Shown here piece after piece: positions 42,876 through 50,828 of a DNA stretch of 64,000 bases; the first letter of the stretch is position 1, and each line of letters opens with the position of its first letter. The notes under the pieces were generated by a model, which was not told the DNA's origin, did no database searches, and saw nothing but the letters and a program-made list of their open reading frames with translations. The DNA is from JAKANT01 sp035502095 (GTDB taxonomy: Bacteria; Pseudomonadota; Gammaproteobacteria; Burkholderiales; Burkholderiaceae_F), in assembly GCA_035502095.1 (NCBI GenBank), contig DATJUX010000011.1:309777-373776 (forward strand). The letters run 5' to 3'. A program made the position numbers and the translations under genes.

Positions 42876-44291
42876 ATGAGCGCGTCGCCTTCCTTCCAGC
42901 GGTTCTTCGAGCAATCCGCGGCGATTGCCGTGGCGGCCCAGCCGGTCCTGGTGCGCGGCCGCCTGACGCGGGTCGCCGGACTGGTGATGGAAGCGGTCGG
43001 GCTGAAGCTCCCGCTCGGCGCGCAGGTGCTGGTCGTGCAGGACGAATCGCTGCGCGTCGATGCCGAGGTGGTCGGCTTCTCCGGCGAGCGACTGTTCCTG
43101 ATGCCGACCTCCGAACCGGTCGGGCTGCGGCCCGGCGCTCTGGTGGTCCCGCACGAGGCGATCGCGCCGCGTCCGCGCATCGGAGGCGACAACCATCCGC
43201 GGCGTCGTGTCGAGGATCGTGCGCGCCACCTGCCGATGGGCGAGCAGCTGCTCGGGCGCGTGCTCGATCCCAATGGCCGGCCGCTCGATCGGCTGGGATC
43301 GCTCGAGAACGTCGCGCTGCGACCGCTCGCGCGGCGCCCGATCAACGCGATGGACCGCGAGAAGGTGGCCGAGCCGCTCGACGTCGGCGTGCGTGCCATC
43401 AACGCGCTGCTGACGGTCGGGCGCGGCCAGCGCATGGGCTTGTTCGCGGGCGCCGGCGTCGGCAAAAGCGTGCTGCTCGGCATGATGGCGCGGTTCACCA
43501 GCGCGGACGTGACGGTCGTCGGGCTGGTGGGCGAACGGGGCCGCGAGGTGAAGGAGTTCATCGAGGACATCCTCGGCCCGCACGGACTGAAGCGCGCGGT
43601 CGTGGTCGCCGCGCCGGCGGACACGCCCCCGCTGCTGCGCATACAGGGTGCGGCTTACGCAACCGCGCTCGCCGAATACTTTCGCGACCAGGGCAAGCAC
43701 GTGCTGCTGCTGCTCGACTCGCTGACCCGCTACGCGATGGCGGCGCGCGAGATCGCGCTCGCGATCGGCGAGCCGCCGGCCACCAAAGGCTACCCGCCGT
43801 CGGTCTTCGCCAAGCTTCCGCAGCTGGTCGAACGGGCCGGCAATGCGCCCGCGGCGGACGGCGCCCGCGCCGGATCGATCACCGCTTTCTACACGGTGCT
43901 CACCGAGGGCGACGACCCGCAGGATCCGGTGGCGGATGCTGCACGTGCGATCCTCGACGGCCATATCGTGCTTTCGCGCAGCCTCGCTGACGCCGGGCAC
44001 TATCCGGCGATCGATATCGAAACCTCGATTTCCCGGGTGATGACCGCGGTTGCCGGTCCCGATCAAATCGAGCAGGCACGCCGCTTCAAGGCCCTTTATT
44101 CGCGCTTCAACCGTAGCCGTGACTTGCTATCGGTAGGGGCATACGTAGCGGGCAGCGATCGCCTGCTCGACGCGGCGATCGCGGCGCATCCACGCATGGA
44201 AGCCTTCCTGCAGCAGTCGATGCAGGAGCCTTCCACCCTGGCGGAAGCGCACGGGCGTCTGACCGCGCTGCTCGACACGGTCAACTGGTAA
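42876..44291 (+). CDS. fliI: Flagellar export ATPase FliI
   Basis: 471 residues from ATG 42876. Walker A is GLFAGAGVGKSVLLGMMARF (around residue 190); Walker B is HVLLLLDSLTRYAMAAREIA. GYPPSVFAKLPQLVERAG and GSITAFYTVLTEGDD are also typical of the F1-like family. It releases chaperones and substrates at the export gate. It lies 16 bp after fliH. Confidence 0.97.
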   Translation: MSASPSFQRFFEQSAAIAVAAQPVLVRGRLTRVAGLVMEAVGLKLPLGAQVLVVQDESLRVDAEVVGFSGERLFLMPTSEPVGLRPGALVVPHEAIAPRPRIGGDNHPRRRVEDRARHLPMGEQLLGRVLDPNGRPLDRLGSLENVALRPLARRPINAMDREKVAEPLDVGVRAINALLTVGRGQRMGLFAGAGVGKSVLLGMMARFTSADVTVVGLVGERGREVKEFIEDILGPHGLKRAVVVAAPADTPPLLRIQGAAYATALAEYFRDQGKHVLLLLDSLTRYAMAAREIALAIGEPPATKGYPPSVFAKLPQLVERAGNAPAADGARAGSITAFYTVLTEGDDPQDPVADAARAILDGHIVLSRSLADAGHYPAIDIETSISRVMTAVAGPDQIEQARRFKALYSRFNRSRDLLSVGAYVAGSDRLLDAAIAAHPRMEAFLQQSMQEPSTLAEAHGRLTALLDTVNW

Positions 44292-44309
44292 CCGAACGCA
44301 GGCGAAACG

Positions 44310-44780
44310 ATGGACAGCGCGAACCTGAACATGCTGATCGAAATGGCGAAGACCGCGCGCGACGCGGCCGCCACCCGTTGCGCGGAGGCGCGCTCGCAGG
44401 TCGAGCAGGCGCGCCAGCAGCTCGAAACCCTGCGCGGCTACGCGCGCGAATACGACCGGCGCGCGATCGCGACGCTTTCGCACGGCGTCGACCTCGCGGC
44501 CCAGAACAACCTCCGCTCGTTCGTTGCCAAGCTGGCGCGCGCGGTCGAGATCCAGCAGAACGAACTCGCGCAGCGCGAAGCGGTGCTCGCCAGCGCCGAC
44601 GGCGAACTGGCGCAAATGCGCATGCGGCTCGGCAGCCTCGAAAAGCTCGCCGCGCGCCAGGAGCTGTCCGAACAGAACAAGGCGCGCCGGCGCGAGCAGC
44701 GCGCGACCGACGAAATGGCCAGTCGCATCGGCCGCAACAGCGGCTTCGGCGCGAACCAGCTGGTCACGTCCGACTGGTGA
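44310..44780 (+). CDS. fliJ: Export stalk protein FliJ
   Basis: 156 residues, one long antiparallel coiled coil: TRCAEARSQVEQARQQLETL then REYDRRAIATLSHGVD, and LARAVEIQQNELAQREAVLA. FliJ joins the FliI ring to FlhA. Position between fliI and fliK and all-helical content support the call; sequence conservation in this family is weak. Confidence 0.92.
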   Translation: MDSANLNMLIEMAKTARDAAATRCAEARSQVEQARQQLETLRGYAREYDRRAIATLSHGVDLAAQNNLRSFVAKLARAVEIQQNELAQREAVLASADGELAQMRMRLGSLEKLAARQELSEQNKARRREQRATDEMASRIGRNSGFGANQLVTSDW

Positions 44781-44798
44781 TTCGAGGCTGACCTCCCC

Positions 44799-46085
44799 AT
44801 GACCGATATGCGCCTGGCGGGTCTCGGCCCGGTGAACAATGACGTGTCGCCGAAGCCGGGCAGCACCGATTCCGGCTCCGACCCCGCGCAGGCGTTCGAT
44901 GCCGTGATGTCGCGGTTTTCGAGCCAGGGTGCGCCGGCACGCCCGTCCGGCGGCCAGGATGCGCCGGCGAACACCGGGAACGACACCGCACGCACCCGGG
45001 CCAAAGTTCCCGCAACGGACAAGGGGCAGGACACGCGCCCGGGCGGACGACCCGCGGCGCGCACCAAGGGACTGGACGACGGGAGCGTCCGCGAGGATCC
45101 CGCCGCCACCGTCGCCGCGGCGGATCCGGCCGCCATGGTGGCCGCGGTCACCGGTTCCGCTCAGCTCACGGCGCAGGATCCCGCGCTTGCGGCGACGCTC
45201 GACGGCGTCGCCGCAAAGACAGACAAGGACAAGGACGCGAACGGCGGCACGGCTTCCGTAGTCGGTGCCGCCGGCGCGGTGGGCACGCTCGACGTGCTCG
45301 CTGTCCCGGGGAACGCGCTCGCCGCGCATGCGGGCGAAAGACTCGCGGCCGACGCACGGTCGCCCGTCGCGAGCGAGGACGAAGTGAAAGCGGGAACGGT
45401 GGTTGGAACCGCGGCGCGCCGCGCAGCCGTCGCAGGAAGGGACTCGCCGCGCATCGAAGCGCAGCAAGGCGACCTCGCGGCCGCGAGCGCCAAGGGCGAG
45501 GTGCTCCAACGTCCGGCCACGGCCGCCAGCGCGGAGATCGCGGCCGCTGCGCAGGATGCTGCGCCAGCATCGACGACTGCGCCCACGCAGATCGCCGCCG
45601 CGGCCGTTGCCGCCGCCGGCAACGGCGCCGGCACGTACTCGATGGCGCACGCCGCCGTCGCGGCGCCCGTCGGTTCGCCCTCCTTTTCGAACGAGTTGTC
45701 GCAGCGCGTGGTCGTGTTCGCGGGGCAGAAGGTGCAGCGTGCCGAGATCGCGCTTACGCCGCCCGAACTGGGTCCGATCGCGGTCTCGATCGAGGTGCGC
45801 GGACAGGAAGCGACGCTCGCGTTTGCAGCCTCGAATCACGTGACGCGCGCGGCAATCGAAAATGCGCTGCCGCAGCTGCGCGAGATGTTTTCCGCGCAGG
45901 GGCTGCAGCTTGCCGGCACGCACGTGGGAAGCGAGCCTCGCCGCGATCCGTACCAGCCGACGCCGAATGGCGGAAACGGCAACGCCGCGGGCAGCCGGGG
46001 CGAGCGCGAAGACGTCGCCGCGGTCTCGAGTCAGTCCGGCAACACCGTCCGGGTCCGCACGAACCTGATCGATATCGAGGTCTGA
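44799..46085 (+). CDS. fliK: Hook-length control protein FliK
   Basis: 428 residues. The N-terminal 300 are Ala-, Asp- and Pro-rich and of low complexity, as a molecular ruler. The C-terminal domain has VQRAEIALTPPELGPIAVSI then EVRGQEATLAFAASNHVTRA and LPQLREMFSAQGLQLAGTHV. It measures the hook and triggers the FlhB switch. It ends the fliFGHIJK run. Confidence 0.94.
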   Translation: MTDMRLAGLGPVNNDVSPKPGSTDSGSDPAQAFDAVMSRFSSQGAPARPSGGQDAPANTGNDTARTRAKVPATDKGQDTRPGGRPAARTKGLDDGSVREDPAATVAAADPAAMVAAVTGSAQLTAQDPALAATLDGVAAKTDKDKDANGGTASVVGAAGAVGTLDVLAVPGNALAAHAGERLAADARSPVASEDEVKAGTVVGTAARRAAVAGRDSPRIEAQQGDLAAASAKGEVLQRPATAASAEIAAAAQDAAPASTTAPTQIAAAAVAAAGNGAGTYSMAHAAVAAPVGSPSFSNELSQRVVVFAGQKVQRAEIALTPPELGPIAVSIEVRGQEATLAFAASNHVTRAAIENALPQLREMFSAQGLQLAGTHVGSEPRRDPYQPTPNGGNGNAAGSRGEREDVAAVSSQSGNTVRVRTNLIDIEV

Positions 46086-46111
46086 GCGGGACCTTTCCCC
46101 GCCCGATTTTT
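46086..46111 (+). terminator. Weak terminator after fliK
   Basis: GCGGG, seven-base loop, CCCGC, then CCGA and five T. The stem is short and the T run is displaced, so it is only possible. Confidence 0.35.
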
Positions 46112-46162
46112 CCGTCGATCGCATCGACCCGATTCCGTCCCTTTTTGCCGGATCGGGGCCTC

Positions 46163-46189
46163 TAAAGAAACCCGATCATCTGCCGATAG
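46163..46189 (+). promoter_or_regulatory. Sigma-28 promoter of fliLMNOPQR
   Basis: TAAA, 15 bases, then GCCGATAG, about 46 bp before the fliL ATG. One mismatch overall. Confidence 0.75.
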
Positions 46190-46234
46190 GCGTTGCTTTC
46201 GCGCGACGCTGGCTCCGATCGTGATGAGGAAGCG

Positions 46235-46837
46235 ATGGCGGAAAAGGACGGCAAGGGCGGCGGCGACACGGCGAAGGAGGCAGCCGCCGCACCGAAAAAG
46301 GGCAGGAGCAAGCTGCTGATCATCATCGCGGCCGCGCTGGCGCTGCTGGGGGGCGGCGGCGGCGCGGCCGCGTATTTCGTGCTCGGCAAGAAGCACGACG
46401 TGGCCCAGGTCGAAGAGGAGGAGGACGCGCCAGCCGAAGGCGAGCAGGCCGCGAAGGACAAGCCCGAGGCCAAGGGGGAGAAGCTCGCGCCGAAGAAGGT
46501 CAAGAAGAAAAAGAAGTCCGGGGCGCCGGTCTTCGTCGAACTGGACATGTTCACCGCGAACCTGAGGGACGACGAGGGCGACCGCTTCATCCAGGTCAAG
46601 CTCGTGGCCGAGGTGCGCGATGCGCCGGCCGGCGAGATGCTCAAGACCATGATGCCGGCGGTGCGCAACGAGGTGTTGCTGCTGCTCGGATCGAAAGAGG
46701 TGAAGGACGTCTCGACCCGCGAAGGCAAGGAAAAGCTCGCCGGCGAGATCGTCGCCGCCGCCAACAAGACGCTCGAGGGCACGCCGGCCGCAAACGGCGT
46801 CGAGGGCGTCAACTTCACGCACATCATCGTGCAGTGA
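46235..46837 (+). CDS. fliL: Stator-associated protein FliL
   Basis: 200 residues from ATG 46235 with GAGGAAG upstream. One membrane helix (LLIIIAAALALLGGGGGAAA) lies near residue 35. A highly charged linker follows, with EEEED and KKVKKKKK stretches. The periplasmic domain has FVELDMFTANLRDDEGDRFI. It supports stator function. The charged linker is longer than in most FliL. Confidence 0.94.
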   Translation: MAEKDGKGGGDTAKEAAAAPKKGRSKLLIIIAAALALLGGGGGAAAYFVLGKKHDVAQVEEEEDAPAEGEQAAKDKPEAKGEKLAPKKVKKKKKSGAPVFVELDMFTANLRDDEGDRFIQVKLVAEVRDAPAGEMLKTMMPAVRNEVLLLLGSKEVKDVSTREGKEKLAGEIVAAANKTLEGTPAANGVEGVNFTHIIVQ

Positions 46838-46878
46838 CCGCGCCCGCGCCGCAGCGCGCCTGATCGCGATCCACACCC

Positions 46879-47883
46879 ATGGCAGACCAGTTTCTTTCCC
46901 AGGACGAAGTCGACGCGCTGCTCGAAGGCGTGACCGGCGAGTCGCAGAAGCTCGAGAAGGACGAGCAGATCGGCGGCATCCGCAGCTACGACATCGCCAA
47001 CCAGGAGCGCATCGTCCGCGGGCGCATGCCGACGCTCGAGATCGTCAACGAGCGCTTCGCCCGCAACATGCGCCTCGGCCTGTTCACCTTCATGCGCCGC
47101 AGCCCGGAGATATCGGTCGGGCCGGTGCGGGTGATCAAGTACTCGGCGTTCCTGCGCGACATCGTGGTGCCCACCAACATCAACATCGTCTCGATGGCGC
47201 CGCTGCGCGGCTCGGCGCTGATCATCTTCGACCCGAACCTGGTTTTCAGCGTCATCGACAACCTGTTCGGCGGCAACGGCAAGCTGCGCATGCGCATCGA
47301 AGGGCGCGACTTCTCGCCGACCGAGCAGCGCATCATCCAGCGCCTGCTCGAGGTGACGCTGGCGGAATACATGAAGGCGTGGGGAGCCCTGTTCCGCTTC
47401 AACTTCCAGCACCAGCGCTCGGAGATGCACACGCAGTTCGCCAACATCGCCTCGCCGGCGGAGATCGTGGTCTGCACCACGTTCAACATCGAGATCGGCG
47501 AGACCGGCGGCGAGGTGCATTTCTGCTTTCCCTACGCATCGCTCGAACCGATCCGCGACGTGCTCTATTCGAGTGTGCAGGGCGACGGCCAGGAGCCCGA
47601 CCGGCGCTGGGTCAAGCAGCTGACGCAGCAGGTGCAGGCGGCCGAGGTGGAGCTGGTGGCCGAACTCGCGCAGGGACAGATCACCGTCGGTGAGCTGCTC
47701 CGCCTGCGCGCCGGCGACTTCATCCCGCTGCCGCTCAAGGAGGTGATCGCGGCCAAGATCGACGGCGTGCCGGTGATGGAGTGCCGCTTCGGCGCGGTCA
47801 ACGGTCACACCGCGATCCGCATCGAGCGGCTGCTCAAGTATTCCCGCTTTGCCGAAGCGGCCGGCCTCGGAGGACTCGAATGA
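46879..47883 (+). CDS. fliM: Motor switch protein FliM
   Basis: 334 residues. The N-terminal LSQDEVDALLEGV is the CheY-P binding motif. The middle has RMPTLEIVNERFARNMRLGL, and the C-terminal SpoA-like domain ends near the stop. With FliG and FliN it forms the C ring. It overlaps fliN by four bases. Confidence 0.97.
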   Translation: MADQFLSQDEVDALLEGVTGESQKLEKDEQIGGIRSYDIANQERIVRGRMPTLEIVNERFARNMRLGLFTFMRRSPEISVGPVRVIKYSAFLRDIVVPTNINIVSMAPLRGSALIIFDPNLVFSVIDNLFGGNGKLRMRIEGRDFSPTEQRIIQRLLEVTLAEYMKAWGALFRFNFQHQRSEMHTQFANIASPAEIVVCTTFNIEIGETGGEVHFCFPYASLEPIRDVLYSSVQGDGQEPDRRWVKQLTQQVQAAEVELVAELAQGQITVGELLRLRAGDFIPLPLKEVIAAKIDGVPVMECRFGAVNGHTAIRIERLLKYSRFAEAAGLGGLE

Positions 47884-48302
47884 GCAACACCACGGACCCG
47901 AACATGACGCAGGACACGGACGACTGGGCCGCGGCGCTCGCGGAACAAAAAGGCGCCGCGACGCTTCCTGCCGAACCCGCGGCGCAGCCCGCCAACATCT
48001 TCCCGCGCCTTGCCCCCGGCGCACCGCTCGGCGAGGGCGCACAGGATCTCGACCTGATCCTCGACATACCGGTTGCACTCACCGTCGAACTCGGCCGCAC
48101 GCGCATTCCGATCAAGCACATCCTGCAGCTCGCGCAGGGATCTGTGATCGAGCTCGACGCGCTGGCCGGGGAACCGATGGACGTGCTCGTCAACGGCTGC
48201 CTGATCGCGCAGGGCGAAGTCGTGGTGGTGAACGAGAAGTTCGGCATCCGTCTGACGGACATCGTCACGCCCAGCGAGCGAATGCGCCGAGTGAACAAGT
48301 GA
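47880..48302 (+). CDS. fliN: Motor switch protein FliN
   Basis: 140 residues from ATG 47880, which overlaps the fliM stop (ATGA). The SpoA domain LILDIPVALTVELGRTRIPI then GSVIELDALAGEPMDVLVNG and IRLTDIVTPSERM are typical. An acidic, alanine-rich N-terminus of about 60 residues precedes it. It completes the C ring and helps dock FliH. Confidence 0.97.
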   Translation: MSNTTDPNMTQDTDDWAAALAEQKGAATLPAEPAAQPANIFPRLAPGAPLGEGAQDLDLILDIPVALTVELGRTRIPIKHILQLAQGSVIELDALAGEPMDVLVNGCLIAQGEVVVVNEKFGIRLTDIVTPSERMRRVNK

Positions 48303-48862
48303 CGTCGGCCGCCCGCAAGCGACGCACTCGCGCCGCGCAGGCCGACGTCGTCCCGAGCCGCAGGCGAGGGTTGCCGGGGCAGTCCGTCATCTTCCGCCGC
48401 CGGGGGAATGACATTCGGGAGTCCGGCATTCCTCGTCGCTTCGCTCCCCGGAATGACACCGGCGCGGCGCGTGCCGCGACAGGCACGTTGCTCTTCTTCG
48501 CCCTCGGCGCCGCCCACGCACAAGCGCCGGCGCCCGAGGGCCCGTCGCTCCTGCCGCTCGTCCTGACGCTCGTTTTTGTCCTCGCCCTGATTCCGGTCGC
48601 GGTGTGGATGCTTAAGCGTCTGGGCGCCGGCAGCAGCTCGAGCGCCGCGGGCATGCGCATCGTGGCGCAGCTGCCGATCGGCCCGCGCGAGCGCCTCGTG
48701 GTCGTGGAAGCGGGCGACCGCTGGCTGATCCTCGGCGTGACGCCTTCCGCCATCAGCCGCGTCGGCACCCTGCCGAAGGGCGAGGTGCCGGCACCGGCGG
48801 CCGCCGGCGGATCGTTCGCGGCACTTCTGATGCACGCGCGCCGGGGCCGCGACAATGGCTAG
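48299..48862 (+). CDS. fliO: Export gate assembly protein FliO with repeat-derived N-terminal extension
   Basis: 187 residues from GTG 48299, overlapping the fliN stop (GTGA); no other good start exists before the hydrophobic segment. Residues 1-58 are arginine-rich and contain FRRRGNDIRESGIPRRFAPR, which is the translation of a dispersed repeat (48347-48458). A signal-like segment (TGTLLFFALGAAHAQA) and a membrane helix (LLPLVLTLVFVLALIPVAVW) follow. The cytosolic domain has MRIVAQLPIGPRERLVVVEA, the FliO signature. FliO helps assemble FliP. Whether the extension is really made is not known. Confidence 0.83.
   Translation: MTSAARKRRTRAAQADVVPSRRRGLPGQSVIFRRRGNDIRESGIPRRFAPRNDTGAARAATGTLLFFALGAAHAQAPAPEGPSLLPLVLTLVFVLALIPVAVWMLKRLGAGSSSSAAGMRIVAQLPIGPRERLVVVEAGDRWLILGVTPSAISRVGTLPKGEVPAPAAAGGSFAALLMHARRGRDNG
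48347..48458. repeat. Dispersed TCATTCCGAGCG-type repeat inside the 5' end of fliO
   Basis: Starts GTCGTCCCGAGCCGCAGGCG and ends, inverted, TCGCTTCGCTCCCCGGAATG then ACACC; a third GGGGGAATGACA lies between. Imperfect inverted-repeat structure of about 112 bp. Related copies are at 33615-33642 and 58299-58327. Confidence 0.65.
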
Positions 48863-49625
48863 ATCGCGGGCCGGCCGCATCGCGCTGCTCGCAGCGGGCG
48901 TGCTTGCGTCCCTCGCGTTGCCTGCGCTCGCGCAGACCAGCCCAATCCAGGTCACCGCGGCGCCGGTCGCAGGCGGCGGCACCCAGTATTCGGTGCCCGT
49001 GCAGACGTTGCTGTTCTTCACCCTGCTCTCGTTCCTGCCGGCCGTGCTGCTGATGATGACGAGCTTCACGCGCATCATCATCGTGCTGTCGCTGCTGCGC
49101 ATGGCGCTCGGCACGCAGACCACGCCCCCGAACCAGGTGCTGATCGGACTGGCGCTGTTCCTGACGCTGTTCGTCATGGGGCCGACCTTCGACCGCATCC
49201 ACGACGACGCTTACCTGCCTTACCGCGACAACAAGATGAATTTCGACCAGGCGCTGGCGACCGGCGGCGCGCCGCTGCGGGACTTCATGCTCAAGCAGAC
49301 GCGCGCGGCCGATCTGGAGCTGTTCACGCGCATGGCGCGGCTGGAGGAGAAGAACCAGCAGGTCGATGCGCCGGCGAAGCTGCCGCTGCGCGTCGTGATC
49401 CCGGCCTTCGTCACCAGCGAGCTGAAGACGGCGTTCCAGATCGGTTTCATGGTGTTCATCCCGTTCCTCATCATCGACATGGTGGTGGCGAGCGTGCTGA
49501 TGTCGATGGGCATGATGATGCTGTCGCCGGTCCTGATCTCGCTGCCGTTCAAGTTGATGCTGTTCGTGCTCGCCGACGGCTGGAACCTGCTGATCGGTTC
49601 GCTGGTCGCCTCCTATCAGATCTGA
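48855..49625 (+). CDS. fliP: Flagellar export gate protein FliP
   Basis: 256 residues with a cleavable signal peptide (GRIALLAAGVLASLALPALA). The family core is LPAVLLMMTSFTRIIIVLSL then LLRMALGTQTTPPNQVLIGL. Four membrane helices, with the last in FIPFLIIDMVVASVLMSMGM. It forms the pore complex with FliQ and FliR. It overlaps fliO by 8 bp. Confidence 0.97.
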   Translation: MARSRAGRIALLAAGVLASLALPALAQTSPIQVTAAPVAGGGTQYSVPVQTLLFFTLLSFLPAVLLMMTSFTRIIIVLSLLRMALGTQTTPPNQVLIGLALFLTLFVMGPTFDRIHDDAYLPYRDNKMNFDQALATGGAPLRDFMLKQTRAADLELFTRMARLEEKNQQVDAPAKLPLRVVIPAFVTSELKTAFQIGFMVFIPFLIIDMVVASVLMSMGMMMLSPVLISLPFKLMLFVLADGWNLLIGSLVASYQI

Positions 49626-49631
49626 GCCCTC

Positions 49632-49901
49632 ATGACTCCGCAAAGCGTCATCACCATCGGCCAGCAGGCCTTGTACGTCATGCTCGTGCTGTCGGCGCCG
49701 TTGCTGCTCGCCGCCCTCGTCGTCGGTCTCGTGGTCTCGATCCTGCAGGCCGCGACACAGATCAACGAGATGACCCTGTCGTTCATCCCCAAGCTGGTCG
49801 CGATGGTGGCTGCGCTGGTGGTCGCCGGGCCGTGGATGATCACCTACTACGTGGACTACGTGCGACGTCTGTTCGAGTCCATCCCCGCCATGATCGGCTG
49901 A
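49632..49901 (+). CDS. fliQ: Flagellar export gate protein FliQ
   Basis: 89 residues with two membrane helices (ALYVMLVLSAPLLLAALVVG and VAMVAALVVAGPWMITYYVD) joined by the conserved SILQAATQINEMTLSFIPKL. Normal length; 6 bp after fliP. Confidence 0.97.
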   Translation: MTPQSVITIGQQALYVMLVLSAPLLLAALVVGLVVSILQAATQINEMTLSFIPKLVAMVAALVVAGPWMITYYVDYVRRLFESIPAMIG

Positions 49902-49947
49902 ACGCCGATCCGCGCGGTTGGGGTTCGGCCGTCACCGCGCGCGACCC

Positions 49948-50712
49948 ATGATCACCTTCACCGAAGCCCAGATCTCGGCCTGGTACGGCGCGGTGTTCTG
50001 GCCACTGGTGCGGTTGCTCGCGCTGATCACGTCGGCGCCGCTGCTCTCGCACCGTGCGATCCCGCTGCGCATCAAGGTCGCATTCGCCGTCGGCGTCACG
50101 CTCGTACTGATGCCCAACGTGCCGACGCCGCCGTTGTCGGACGCCCTGACCGGCGCCGGTCTCGCCCTGCTGGTGCAGAACATCCTGGTCGGCATCGTGA
50201 TCGGCTTCACGGTGCGCATCGTGTTTGCCGCGTTCGAACTCGCGGGCGAACTGGTCGGCCTGCAGATGGGCCTGTCGTTCGCCGGCTTCTTCAACCCCGC
50301 CTCCGGATCGACCGAAAACGCGGTCGCGAGCTTCGTGTCGCTGATCGCGCTCCTGTGCTTTCTCGCGATCGACGGCCACCTCATGCTGCTGCACGCGCTC
50401 GCCGAAAGCTTTCGCGTGTTTCCGCTCACCGGCGCCGCGCAGGTCCCGCTCGAGTTCGAGCGCCTGGTGCGGCTGGCCGCCGACATCTTCGCCATCGCGC
50501 TGTCGCTCGCCCTGCCCTTCATCGCGGTGCTGCTGCTGATCAACGTCGTGCTCGGCGTGCTGGCGCGGGTCGCGCCGCAGCTCAACATCTTCGCCGTCGG
50601 TTTCCCGCTGACGCTGCTCGCGGGCATGACGCTGCTGTACACGTTGCTGCCGTACATCGAAGGCCCGCTGCGCGCGGCGCTGGAGCGGTCGGTCACGCTG
50701 TGGCGTTTCTAG
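49948..50712 (+). CDS. fliR: Flagellar export gate protein FliR
   Basis: 254 residues from ATG 49948. Hydrophobic throughout, with about six helices; GELVGLQMGLSFAGFFNPAS and ALPFIAVLLLINVVLGVLAR are conserved. Last gene of the flagellar locus. The following 116 bp hold no clear terminator. Confidence 0.96.
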   Translation: MITFTEAQISAWYGAVFWPLVRLLALITSAPLLSHRAIPLRIKVAFAVGVTLVLMPNVPTPPLSDALTGAGLALLVQNILVGIVIGFTVRIVFAAFELAGELVGLQMGLSFAGFFNPASGSTENAVASFVSLIALLCFLAIDGHLMLLHALAESFRVFPLTGAAQVPLEFERLVRLAADIFAIALSLALPFIAVLLLINVVLGVLARVAPQLNIFAVGFPLTLLAGMTLLYTLLPYIEGPLRAALERSVTLWRF

Positions 50713-50828
50713 GGCTCCGCCCCTGCCCTGACCCTCCCCGGCACGCGAGGGCGGGAATGCTGGCGCTTCCGATTCGCTCGGGGAAACCGAGCGGCTAGAC
50801 TGCGCGCCTTTCGCCGATCGCAGAACTC

